Below are positions 16,038 through 25,282 of a stretch of 64,000 nt of DNA, in pieces (the stretch's first letter is position 1; the number at the start of each line of letters is the position of its first letter). Source of the stretch: JBCBCP01 sp038530575 (GTDB taxonomy: Bacteria > Pseudomonadota > Alphaproteobacteria > Rhodobacterales > Rhodobacteraceae); assembly GCA_038530575.1 (NCBI GenBank), contig JBCBCP010000005.1, positions 1-64,000 of the forward strand. Direction: 5' to 3'. Both the position numbers and the translations under genes were made by a program. The notes beneath the pieces were generated by a model that made no database searches, had not been told where the DNA came from, and was given only the letters and a program-made list of their open reading frames with translations.

Positions 16038-19000
16038 ATGACCAAGTATATTGACTTCAACACCCTCGCCACCGGCACAGTTGTAGACAACGAGTACAAG
16101 CAAGACGGCGTGACGATTTCCGCCATCGGCGGCTCGAACAAGGCGATGATCTTCGATACCGCCCACCCGACAGGCGGTGACACGGATCTGGCCACCGATA
16201 ACCTGGGCAAGGTCCTGATCATCTCCGAAGATGGTGACAGCCACGACCCCGACGATAACGCGCATGGCGGCACGCTGCGCTTCGTTTTTGACACCCCGTC
16301 GAAGGTTGAAAGCCTGACCTTTCTCGATGTCGAGGAAAGCGCTTGGGTGAAGTTCTTTGACGCGCATGGCAACCACATCAAGACAATCGACGTCCATGGC
16401 GGCGTGAACAACGGCCAGCAAGTGGTTGATTTCAATGTTGCTGGCGTGGCCCGCATGGACGTGATCCTTGGCGGCTCCGGCGCGATCGACAACCTGAAGT
16501 TTTCCGAGCCCGCAATTGGTGACGGCATCGTCAGCAACGACAACGAAGCTGCGCTGATCGATACGGCCTACACAGGCGATCCCGAAGGCGACAAGATCGA
16601 CAACAACGACGCGCTTCTTCCCGGCGAGGTTGGCGACGATGATATCGTGGACGCCAACGGCGGTGATGACACGATCCTCGCTGGTAACGGAAATGACGAC
16701 GTCTACGCAGGCTCCGGCGACGATGTGGTCGATGGCGGCAAGGGCAATGACCTCATCTTCGGGGACAGCAATCTCGATAATGGCGCAACAACCGAAACGG
16801 TTCGGGAAAGCTTTGAGTGGGACCTGGCGGGCGTTGGCGACAACAAAGACCTTGCCGGATTCACGCAGAACACCGGCAACGTTGAGGTTGAATTCAGCAT
16901 CCTGAAGGAAACCGGCCACGCTCAGACCCAGTTCGAAAGTGACCAGCAGAAGGTCCATTCGATTGTCGATGACGGCAACGGGGTTGACGCCAACAGCTCG
17001 CTCTACAGCGTTCTGAACGGTCAGGGGAACCAGGCAGACTACGCGCTCGACTTCTCTGAAGAGGTCGAAAACGTCTCCTTCCGGATCAATGACGTCGACG
17101 GCGACGGCATTGTGCGGGTCAAGGCGTTCGATGCGCATGGCAACCAGATCACGGTGAACCTGTCCGCTGGCAAGAACGTGACCCTGAAGGACACGGACGG
17201 CGTGGCGGGCAACGATACCGCAGACAGCAAAGGCGGATATGACGCCGACACGTCGGGTGCATACTCGGTTCTCGTCAGCATCCCCGGCCCGGTCAGCCGC
17301 ATCGTGCTGGAGCACGACCAGGACGGCCACAACAACACCGGTATCAACGTCACGGACGTGTTCTTTGACGCAACCGTCGGCGTGGTTGACGATGGCGCGG
17401 ACGGCAATGACAGCCTTGTGGGCGGCCATGGCGAAGACACGATCTTTGGCGAAGGCGGCGACGACACGCTTGAGGGCGGCAAGGACAATGACAGCCTTGT
17501 GGGCGGCGACGGCAATGACCGCATCGACGGCGGCGCGGGCGCAGACACGATTGACGCCGGTGCAGACCGTGACGTGATCCTTGGCGGCGCAGGCGACGAT
17601 GTCGACGGCGGCAGTGAAGGGGACGACTTCGACATCCTCGATCTGACCGGCAAAGGCCCATTCTTCCTCGCCGGCCCGGACGGCACTGGTCTTCCGGTCG
17701 AGGACAGCAACGGCAACGGCATCGACGGCACGGTCATTTTCGTCGACGGCGATGGCAACCCGACAGGCGAGACGATCTCCTTCACCGAGATCGAGCGCGT
17801 TGTGGGCGACCAGGTCAACCGCGGTCCCGAGGCGCAGGATGACGAAGCGACGATGCAGGAGGACGGCGCACCGATCACCATCGACGTGCTGGCCAATGAT
17901 TCAGACCCGGATGGCGACCCGCTCGAAATCGTGTCCGCAACCGTGCCCGCAGAGCAGGGCACCGTGGAGATCGTCGACGGCAAGCTGGTTTTCACCCCGG
18001 CCGAAAACTTCAACGGCGACGCAACGATTACCTACACCATCACCGACGGGACAGAGACGGCATCCGCCGATGTCACGGTCGATGTGACGCCAGTGAACGA
18101 CGCGCCTGACGCCATGGACGACAGCGACACAACGCAAGAAGACACGGCCATCGTGGTCGACCTTCTGGCCAACGACACCGATGTCGATGGCGACACGCTG
18201 ATGGTCACCTTTGTGTCCGTTCCGGCGAACCAGGGCACCGTGGTCAACAATGGCGACGGCACGGCGACCTTCACCCCGGCAGACAACTTCACCGGCACCG
18301 CGATGATCTCCTACGACATCAAGGACGGCAACGGCGGCCGCGACTGGGCCAAGCACTTTGTCGAAGTGCAGCCCGTCAATGATGGCCCGATTGCTGGCGA
18401 CGATGCGTTCTCCGAAGACGAGGACGGCCCGGCGGGTGACGTTGAAGGCAACGTGCTGAACAACGACACGGATGCGGACGGCGACACGCTGCGCGTGATC
18501 TCGGTCACCAACGGCACAGACACCGCCACGGTGGCAGACGCCTTTGGTGCCCCGGGCCAGCCCATGACCGTGGCCGGCACCACTGGTGGCCTGATCACGA
18601 TCAACAACGGCGGCAACATCCTGTTTGACCCCAATGGCGACTTCGAAGAGCTGGCCGTGGGCGAGACCACGACCACGACCGTGAGCTACACCGTCTCTGA
18701 CGGCAAAGGCGGCACCGACACGGCGACCGTGACCATCACCGTCACCGGCAAGAACGACGCACCGGATGCGGTCGATGACACCGACATGACCGACGAGGAC
18801 ACGGTCATTACCGTGGACCTGCTGGCCAATGACACCGACATCGACGGCGACACGCTGACAGTTACCAACGTCAAAGTGCCCGCTGAGCAAGGCACCGTGG
18901 TCGACAATGGCGACGGCACAGCAACCTTCACCCCGGCGCCGGGCTTCAACGGCACCGCGATGATCTCCTACGACATCACCGACGGCAACGGCGGGCGCGA

Positions 19001-22000
19001 CTGGGCCAAGCACTTTGTTGAGGTCAAGCCGGTCAATGACGGCCCCGTAGCGAATGACGACACGGCAACCACTGCGGAAGACACCGCCGTCACCATCGAC
19101 GTGCTGGGTAACGACACGGACGAAGATGGCGACACGCTGACCATCGTCGAAGCAACCGTTCCGGCCGATCAGGGCACGGTGGAAATCGTGGGTGGGCAGC
19201 TTGTCTTCACCCCTGCGCTCGACTTCAACGGCCCAGCGCAGATCAGCTACACCATCACCGACGGCACCACGACCGACACCGCTGTGGTGGATGTCGATGT
19301 CACGCCGGTCAACGATGCGCCGGTGGCCACAGACGACACGGCCGAGACGGACGAGAACGATCCGGTCATCATCAACGTGCTGGGCAATGACGTGGATCCG
19401 GACGGCGATACGCTGACCGTGACCGAGGCCACCAGTGATGATGGTGAGGTCGTGATCAACGGCGACGGCACGCTGACCTTCACGCCGAACCCAGGCTTCA
19501 CCGGCGATGCGTCCATCACCTACACCGTGAGCGATGGCGAGCTGACCGACACCGCCACGGTCGACGTGACGGTCAACGAAAACGAAGATCCGTTTGACGA
19601 AAAGTGCACCTTCGAGCTGCTGAACCACACCAGCAACGGGTTCACCTACGGCATGCGTCTGGACGACCTGAACGAGCCGGGCCGTCTGACCTTCGACTTC
19701 CAGGCCGACGACGCTGCGATGTTCCTGACCACCGAGGGCGACACCATTCGCATCTTCGGCACCATGCAGGGCTCGGACGGTGACCTCTACCGGGTTGACT
19801 TCCTCTACAATGGCGCAAGCCAGGTCGCGGGCGATGACGACATCGAGGTCGACGACAACCTGCAGATGATGAACACCGGTCTGCTGGAGCGTTTGGACAC
19901 CGACGGCAACGTGGTCGAGACCTATGACCTCAGCGACAAGGCGGGTGACAACCAGTTCACGTTCCGTCTTGGCGACGAGGACAACGACCAGGGCCACCGC
20001 GGCGCCGACAATGACAGCGGCTGGGGCTGGCTGAGTGTTGATGGCAACCGTGACAGCACGCAGGACTGGATCTTTGAGCTTGGCGACAAGGTTGAAGAGC
20101 CTGAAGCGCCGATTGCCAAGGACGACGCCGCAACGACAGATGAAGACGTTGCTGTTGTCATTGACGTGCTGGACAACGACATGGACCCGATGGGTCAGGA
20201 CCTTACGGTTGTTGAAGCGACCTCGCCTAACGGGCAGGTGACGATCAACCCCGATGGCACGCTGACTTTCACGCCGGATGCGGACTTCAACGGTCCGACC
20301 ACGATCAGCTACACGGTGGAAGATCCGGACGGGAACTCCGACACGGCAACGGTCACGGTCGATGTCACGCCGGTGAACGATGAGCCGATTGCAAACGATG
20401 ACACAGCAACCACGGACGAGAACACCGAGGTGACTGTCGATGTCGTGAGCAACGACACTGATGTGGACGGCGACACGCTAACCATCACCGAGGCCGACGT
20501 GCCAGCCGATCAGGGCTCTGTCGAGATCGTGGACAACAAGCTGGTCTTTACTCCGGCCCCGGGTTTCTCGGGCGAGGCGACGATCACCTACACGATCGAA
20601 GACGGCAATGGCGGCTCGGACACAGCGGACGCGGTTGTGACCGTCAACAACGTGAACGACGCGCCAGACGCGGTTGATGATGTGGTCGAAGACACGGTGG
20701 TCGAAGGCGGTGCGTCGATCATGATCGACGCGTTGGACAACGACACGGACCCGGACAACGATCCGCTGACCATCACCGAGGCGAACGTTACGGGTGGTGC
20801 GGGCACTGTTGCCATCGTTGGGAACATGATCGAGTACACGCCGGCAGCCGATTTAGAAGGTCCGGTTGAGATCACCTACACCATCGAGGACCCCGATGGC
20901 CTGTCTGACACGGCTATCATCACCCTGACCGTTCAGGACGGCATTGTGACGGGCACTGACCTGGGCGAGTTGATCGATCCGGACTACACGGGTGATCCGG
21001 GTGGCGACCTTGTCGACAGCGGCGACAACATCTTCTCGGATGATCCGCTCGACGCTGACGATGACATCATCGTCGCAGGCGGCGGTGACGATACGGTCGT
21101 GGCCGGTCCGGGCGATGACGTCGTGTCCGGCGGCACCGGCAATGACCAGCTTCATGGGGGACCGGGCGACGATGATCTGTCTGGCGACGAAGGTGCCGAT
21201 ACGATCAATGGCGGCGCTGGAGACGACACCATCGATGGCGGCGATGACGACGATGTCATAAACGGTGGCGACGGGTCCGACAGCATTCTTGGCGGTGGCG
21301 GCAACGACTCCATCATCTCGTCTGATCCCGACAATAATCTGAAGATCGACAAGGAGTATCCCGGCCTCTTCACCGGAGAGGAAGGCACCCCAGAGGCCGA
21401 GAACGAGCGTGACTTTGTTGATGGCGGCGCTGGCAACGACACGATCAGCACCGGCGATGACCGTGACACCATTATCGGTGGTACTGGCGACGACGTGATC
21501 GACGGCGGCATCGACGATGACACCATCACGGGCGACGAAGGCAATGACCGGATCGTCGGCGGCGAGGGCGAGGACACAATCGAAGGCGGTGAGGGCAACG
21601 ACACCATCTTTGCCGGCAATGACCCGGTTCTGGGCCTCGACCAGCTGAACATCGAAGATGACGGCTCCAACCCATTCTTTGGCCCGGACCTGCGCCCCGA
21701 CAACGGTCGCGACCTGGTGTTCGGCGGCGACGGTGACGATGTCATCTTTGGTGCGGACGACGACGATGTGCTGTTTGGCGAGGAAGGCAACGACTTCATC
21801 GACGGCGAGATCGACGACGATACCATCGACGGCGGTATCGGCAACGACACTCTGCTGGGCGGCCAGGGCCGTGACAGCATCATCGGCGGCGAAGGTGACG
21901 ACAGCATCGATGGCGGTCTGAATCGCGACACCATCGAAGGCGGTGACGGCGCCGACACGATCAACGGCGGCAACGGCAAGGACGAGCTCTTTGGCGGCGC

Positions 22001-22970
22001 GGGCAATGACGTGATCGACGGCGGCACGGGTGAAGACATGATCGACGGTGGTGCTGGCGAAGACGACATCACCGGCTCTACCGGCAACGACACGATCACG
22101 GGTGGCTCCGGCAACGACACCATTGACGGCAATGGCGGGATCGATGACCTGTCCGGTGGAGACGACCGCGACTTGTTCATCAACGTGAACGCTGGCGATG
22201 TTGTGGACGGCAACGAGGGCGGCGACGACTTCGACGTGCTGGATCTGACCGGCTCTGCCGAACCGGGTGGTTCGCTGACGATCAACAAGGATCCGCTGAA
22301 CGAAGAGAACGGGACGGTCACCTACCGCGACGCCGATGGCAACATCACCGGCACGCTGACCTTTACCAATATCGAGGACTTCATCCCCTGCTTCACGACG
22401 GGCACCCTGATCGCGACCCCCACGGGCGAGCGCCGGGTTGAAGACCTCGAGGTTGGTGACCGTGTCATCACCCGCGACAACGGCATCCAGCAGATCCGCT
22501 GGACCGGGCACCGCGGTCTTGATGCGGCCAAGCTGGAGGCGGCACCGCACCTGCACCCCGTGCTGATCCGCAAGGGCGCGCTGGGTGGCGGTCTGCCGGA
22601 GCGTGACATGATGGTCTCGCCCCAGCACCGCGTGCTGATCGCGTCCGAAAAGGCCGCGCTGTTCTTCGAAGAGCGTGAGGTTCTGGTCGCAGCCAAGCAC
22701 CTGGTGGGCATGGACGGCATCGACGTAGTAGAGGCCTCGGAAATCACCTACATCCACGTGATGTTTGACCAGCACGAGGTGATCCTGTCCGATGGCGCCT
22801 GGACCGAAAGCTTCCAGCCCGGCGACCAGTCGATGGGCAGCATGGACGAAGAGACCCGCGCGGAACTCTTCGAACTTTTCCCGGAGTTGCAGACTGCGGA
22901 AGGCATCAACGCCTATGCCGCGGCACGCCGGAGCCTGAAAAAGCACGAGGCGGCGCTGCTGACCGATTAA
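16038..22970 (+). CDS. Giant secreted RTX/cadherin-like repeat protein with C-terminal Hint domain
   Basis: 2310 residues, strongly acidic, no Sec signal peptide. Order: an N-terminal beta domain (about 1-165); a short RTX block (about 200-240, NGGDDTILAGNGNDD); a second beta domain (about 255-445); RTX repeats (about 455-525). Then come nine cadherin/VCBS-like repeats of about 90 residues (about 593-1635), each opening as DDxxxTxED and ending PVNDxP. They are interrupted after the sixth by a unique 165-residue domain (about 1188-1353). A long RTX block (about 1640-2065) precedes a Hint_2 domain from C2118 (CFTTGTLIATPTGERRVEDL, then SPQHRVLI). Such proteins are usually exported by type I secretion and bind calcium; an adhesin role is inferred. 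No secretion genes are in the window. Confidence 0.9.
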   Translation: MTKYIDFNTLATGTVVDNEYKQDGVTISAIGGSNKAMIFDTAHPTGGDTDLATDNLGKVLIISEDGDSHDPDDNAHGGTLRFVFDTPSKVESLTFLDVEESAWVKFFDAHGNHIKTIDVHGGVNNGQQVVDFNVAGVARMDVILGGSGAIDNLKFSEPAIGDGIVSNDNEAALIDTAYTGDPEGDKIDNNDALLPGEVGDDDIVDANGGDDTILAGNGNDDVYAGSGDDVVDGGKGNDLIFGDSNLDNGATTETVRESFEWDLAGVGDNKDLAGFTQNTGNVEVEFSILKETGHAQTQFESDQQKVHSIVDDGNGVDANSSLYSVLNGQGNQADYALDFSEEVENVSFRINDVDGDGIVRVKAFDAHGNQITVNLSAGKNVTLKDTDGVAGNDTADSKGGYDADTSGAYSVLVSIPGPVSRIVLEHDQDGHNNTGINVTDVFFDATVGVVDDGADGNDSLVGGHGEDTIFGEGGDDTLEGGKDNDSLVGGDGNDRIDGGAGADTIDAGADRDVILGGAGDDVDGGSEGDDFDILDLTGKGPFFLAGPDGTGLPVEDSNGNGIDGTVIFVDGDGNPTGETISFTEIERVVGDQVNRGPEAQDDEATMQEDGAPITIDVLANDSDPDGDPLEIVSATVPAEQGTVEIVDGKLVFTPAENFNGDATITYTITDGTETASADVTVDVTPVNDAPDAMDDSDTTQEDTAIVVDLLANDTDVDGDTLMVTFVSVPANQGTVVNNGDGTATFTPADNFTGTAMISYDIKDGNGGRDWAKHFVEVQPVNDGPIAGDDAFSEDEDGPAGDVEGNVLNNDTDADGDTLRVISVTNGTDTATVADAFGAPGQPMTVAGTTGGLITINNGGNILFDPNGDFEELAVGETTTTTVSYTVSDGKGGTDTATVTITVTGKNDAPDAVDDTDMTDEDTVITVDLLANDTDIDGDTLTVTNVKVPAEQGTVVDNGDGTATFTPAPGFNGTAMISYDITDGNGGRDWAKHFVEVKPVNDGPVANDDTATTAEDTAVTIDVLGNDTDEDGDTLTIVEATVPADQGTVEIVGGQLVFTPALDFNGPAQISYTITDGTTTDTAVVDVDVTPVNDAPVATDDTAETDENDPVIINVLGNDVDPDGDTLTVTEATSDDGEVVINGDGTLTFTPNPGFTGDASITYTVSDGELTDTATVDVTVNENEDPFDEKCTFELLNHTSNGFTYGMRLDDLNEPGRLTFDFQADDAAMFLTTEGDTIRIFGTMQGSDGDLYRVDFLYNGASQVAGDDDIEVDDNLQMMNTGLLERLDTDGNVVETYDLSDKAGDNQFTFRLGDEDNDQGHRGADNDSGWGWLSVDGNRDSTQDWIFELGDKVEEPEAPIAKDDAATTDEDVAVVIDVLDNDMDPMGQDLTVVEATSPNGQVTINPDGTLTFTPDADFNGPTTISYTVEDPDGNSDTATVTVDVTPVNDEPIANDDTATTDENTEVTVDVVSNDTDVDGDTLTITEADVPADQGSVEIVDNKLVFTPAPGFSGEATITYTIEDGNGGSDTADAVVTVNNVNDAPDAVDDVVEDTVVEGGASIMIDALDNDTDPDNDPLTITEANVTGGAGTVAIVGNMIEYTPAADLEGPVEITYTIEDPDGLSDTAIITLTVQDGIVTGTDLGELIDPDYTGDPGGDLVDSGDNIFSDDPLDADDDIIVAGGGDDTVVAGPGDDVVSGGTGNDQLHGGPGDDDLSGDEGADTINGGAGDDTIDGGDDDDVINGGDGSDSILGGGGNDSIISSDPDNNLKIDKEYPGLFTGEEGTPEAENERDFVDGGAGNDTISTGDDRDTIIGGTGDDVIDGGIDDDTITGDEGNDRIVGGEGEDTIEGGEGNDTIFAGNDPVLGLDQLNIEDDGSNPFFGPDLRPDNGRDLVFGGDGDDVIFGADDDDVLFGEEGNDFIDGEIDDDTIDGGIGNDTLLGGQGRDSIIGGEGDDSIDGGLNRDTIEGGDGADTINGGNGKDELFGGAGNDVIDGGTGEDMIDGGAGEDDITGSTGNDTITGGSGNDTIDGNGGIDDLSGGDDRDLFINVNAGDVVDGNEGGDDFDVLDLTGSAEPGGSLTINKDPLNEENGTVTYRDADGNITGTLTFTNIEDFIPCFTTGTLIATPTGERRVEDLEVGDRVITRDNGIQQIRWTGHRGLDAAKLEAAPHLHPVLIRKGALGGGLPERDMMVSPQHRVLIASEKAALFFEEREVLVAAKHLVGMDGIDVVEASEITYIHVMFDQHEVILSDGAWTESFQPGDQSMGSMDEETRAELFELFPELQTAEGINAYAAARRSLKKHEAALLTD

Positions 22971-23025
22971 GGTCAGCGGCCCGCCCCGGGCCACACCCGA
23001 GGGACATCATTAGCAGTTCCCCGAA

Positions 23026-23079
23026 CGCGCGAATCACTCGCGCGATCCGGGCGGCGGTGCGCGGGGGCGTCACCGCCGC
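23026..23079 (+). terminator. Two hairpins after the giant adhesin, probable transcript end
   Basis: CGCGCGA-N5-TCGCGCG (23026-23044) and GCGGCGGTG-N11-CACCGCCGC (23051-23079) follow the stop by 55 and 80 bases. Neither has a strong T-run, so a Rho-assisted end or 3' stabilising structure is possible. Confidence 0.45.
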
Positions 23080-23177
23080 TTGTCGTCAATCACGCGTTGC
23101 GAATTCCATTGTCCGCCAGAGCGCAACAGTCATCGCCCCGAAATGCCGCGCAGCAGCGATTTTACGCCTCAATTAAG

Positions 23178-23185
23178 GTTAACCA
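23178..23185 (+). promoter_or_regulatory. GTTAACCA element upstream of second Hint protein
   Basis: GTTAACCA at 23178-23185 matches the GTTAACCA at 15518-15525 ahead of the first Hint protein, in an AT-richer segment in both cases. It resembles a CtrA half-site. The 329-base gap 22971-23299 otherwise contains only the hairpins listed here. Confidence 0.3.
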
Positions 23186-23250
23186 GGGAAAGCCTCTTCG
23201 ATTTTCCCATAAATTTGTGGCAAACAAATATCTAACTGGATCGTGGGGGC

Positions 23251-23272
23251 GACCAGTCTGCTGGTCTTTTTT
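23251..23272 (+). terminator. Terminator-like hairpin inside the leader of the second Hint protein
   Basis: GACCAG-TCTG-CTGGTC followed by TTTTTT has the form of an intrinsic terminator. It sits only 27 bases upstream of the start codon at 23300, downstream of the presumed promoter region. It could therefore act as an attenuator, or mark that the promoter lies after it. It immediately follows GGGGGCGACC (23245-23254), sharing its GACC. Confidence 0.55.
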
Positions 23273-23299
23273 GCACGAGTTAACCTGAGGTACGCTGCC

Positions 23300-25222
23300 A
23301 TGGCGACGATCAACGGAACGAATAACGCCGACACGATCCCCGGCACCAACGAAGACGATGTCATCACCGGTCTGGGCGGGAACGACCTGATCTCGGGTGA
23401 AGGTGGCGATGATAGCATCGACGCAGGCGCAGGCGACGACACGGTCTTTGGTGATGTTGGTGAAGGGACAGCGCTTGGCCAGGACGCCGGCCCGCTTAAC
23501 CTCAACATCAATAACCTCGTATCTGAAACCACGCCCGGCCCAAACGCCGAAGCGGGTGATCAGGCGGTCTATAGCAACGTCGCACAGTTAGAGGACGGCA
23601 CGTTTGTATCCGGCCGGCTGATCCTGCTGTCCAAGTCTGACCCGAACATGACGGTCGATCTGGCCGGTGGCCGGGGCTTTGAAATCCTGATGAACGGCAG
23701 CGGAACCGGCGACACGGCAGATTTCCGTTTCGAGTTCTTTGATCCAGCCACCGGTGATCCGGTCGCGCTGAACTCCATCGCCACGTTCAACGACATTGAC
23801 CGCAACTCTCCCGGTGACGTTGAAGCGGTCACACTGGAGAAGACCAGCTTTTCGGCATTTGCAACCGCTGCTGACACCTCTTTGAACGTGACGGATACGG
23901 CCACAACCGTGCGCGCGAACGGTACAGAGCAAAACAACCCGTCCGACCAAGATGCGTGGTTCTCCGCCCAGTTCGAAAACCGCGAGTTCATCGAGTTCAC
24001 GCTTGAAGCGCGGAACACGAACTCAGGCTTCACCTTTTCGGGCGATCTGATCGACGACGCGATCGTCACGCCAATCGAACAGGGCGACGACACGGTCAAC
24101 GGCGGGGCCGGCAACGATGTTATCTTTGGCCAGGGCGGCAACGACTCCCTGTCGGGCGGTGATGACAATGACACGCTTGATGGCGGCGAAGGCAACGACA
24201 CTCTGTCAGGCGACGCGGGCGCGGACAGCCTGATCGGCGGCGCGGGCAATGATCAGATCGACGGCGGAACCGGCAACGACACGATCCAAGCCGGTCTTGG
24301 CACCGATAACGTGCAGGGCGGCGCGGGCAGCGACCAGATCTTTGGCGGTGGCGACAACGACAACCTGCGCGGCGGCGACGATGCTGACACGATCATCATC
24401 ACGCCCTTTGACGGGGCTGCGGTCACCAACACGACCGTGGACGGCGGATCGGGCGGCAACGACTTTGACCGCCTTGACCTGAGCCAGCTGGTGGCGGACG
24501 GATGGACCGTCACGTCCAACGTCAAGAATGCCGAAAACAACGGTAATCCGGGCTTTAATGGTCAGGTGACGCTGACCCGCGGTGGCGAAACGGCAGTTAT
24601 CAACTATGCCGATATCGAGGCGGTCATCTGCTTTACGCCTGGCACGCGCATCGCAACGGTTGCGGGCGAAAAGCCTGTCGAAGCGCTGCGTGCGGGCGAC
24701 CGCATCTTTACCCGCGACAACGGCATCCAGACCCTGCGCTGGGCCGGGCGCCGCGATCTAACCGCGGGCGAGTTGGCCGCCGTGCCATCATTCCAGCCGG
24801 TTCTGATCCGTCAGGGCGCGCTGGGCCGCGGCCTGCCCGAGCGGGACATGCTGGTGAGCCCGAACCACCGGATGCTGCTGACCTCGGACCTTGCAGAGGT
24901 CATGTTCGAGGAGCGCGAAGTGCTGGTTGCGGCCAAGCACCTGACGGGCCTTGACGGTGTGGATCAGGTGCAGGCGCATGCCGTCAGCTACATCCACCTG
25001 ATGTTCGACACGCATGAGGTCATTCTGGCAGACGGTGCATGGACCGAAAGCTTCCAGCCCGGGGACCACTCCATGCGGGCGCTTGGGGCAGCCCAGCGGG
25101 ACGAGATTGTTGCGCTCTTCCCCGAGCTCGACACGGTTGCCGGTCTTGACGCCTTTGGTGCGGCCCGCAAGTCGCTGAAAAAGCACGAAGCTGGCTTGCT
25201 GACGAGCGAGTTGGCACGCTGA
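23300..25222 (+). CDS. Secreted RTX protein with C-terminal Hint domain
   Basis: 640 residues from the ATG at 23300; an in-frame GTG at 23243 would place the leader hairpin inside the gene and is rejected. The N-terminus opens directly with RTX-type repeats (NGTNNADTIPGTNEDDVITG). A beta domain follows at about 60-250, then a second RTX block (about 255-390: GGAGNDVIFGQGGNDSLSGG). A Hint_2 domain starts at C444 (CFTPGTRIATVAGEKPVEAL; SPNHRMLLTSDLAEVMFEER). The Hint part is close to that of the upstream giant protein, so the two probably arose by domain sharing. No Sec signal; type I export is inferred. Confidence 0.9.
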   Translation: MATINGTNNADTIPGTNEDDVITGLGGNDLISGEGGDDSIDAGAGDDTVFGDVGEGTALGQDAGPLNLNINNLVSETTPGPNAEAGDQAVYSNVAQLEDGTFVSGRLILLSKSDPNMTVDLAGGRGFEILMNGSGTGDTADFRFEFFDPATGDPVALNSIATFNDIDRNSPGDVEAVTLEKTSFSAFATAADTSLNVTDTATTVRANGTEQNNPSDQDAWFSAQFENREFIEFTLEARNTNSGFTFSGDLIDDAIVTPIEQGDDTVNGGAGNDVIFGQGGNDSLSGGDDNDTLDGGEGNDTLSGDAGADSLIGGAGNDQIDGGTGNDTIQAGLGTDNVQGGAGSDQIFGGGDNDNLRGGDDADTIIITPFDGAAVTNTTVDGGSGGNDFDRLDLSQLVADGWTVTSNVKNAENNGNPGFNGQVTLTRGGETAVINYADIEAVICFTPGTRIATVAGEKPVEALRAGDRIFTRDNGIQTLRWAGRRDLTAGELAAVPSFQPVLIRQGALGRGLPERDMLVSPNHRMLLTSDLAEVMFEEREVLVAAKHLTGLDGVDQVQAHAVSYIHLMFDTHEVILADGAWTESFQPGDHSMRALGAAQRDEIVALFPELDTVAGLDAFGAARKSLKKHEAGLLTSELAR

Positions 25223-25223
25223 G

Positions 25224-25267
25224 GCAATCCTTCAAAGGATTGCGGGATTTCGATCCTTGAAGGATCG
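25224..25267. terminator. Tandem palindromes, probable bidirectional terminator
   Basis: GCAATCCTT-CA-AAGGATTGC (25224-25243) and CGATCCTT-G-AAGGATCG (25251-25267) are two near-perfect hairpins sharing the core ATCCTT/AAGGAT. They fill the gap between the convergent Hint-protein and nucleotidyltransferase genes. T-runs are absent. Confidence 0.55.
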
Positions 25268-25282
25268 ATGCGGGCCGTGCGT

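Noticed and set aside
20990..22230. Regular short repeats that might suggest a CRISPR array
   Set aside because: The repeats are in-frame RTX nonapeptide codons inside a coding region, without constant repeats or unique spacers.
15606..22994. Very long open frames antisense to the giant adhesin (about 600-700 codons each)
   Set aside because: They arise from the GAC/GGC-rich codon use of the Asp/Gly repeats. They have low-complexity Val/Ala/Ser compositions, no family motifs and no ribosome sites.
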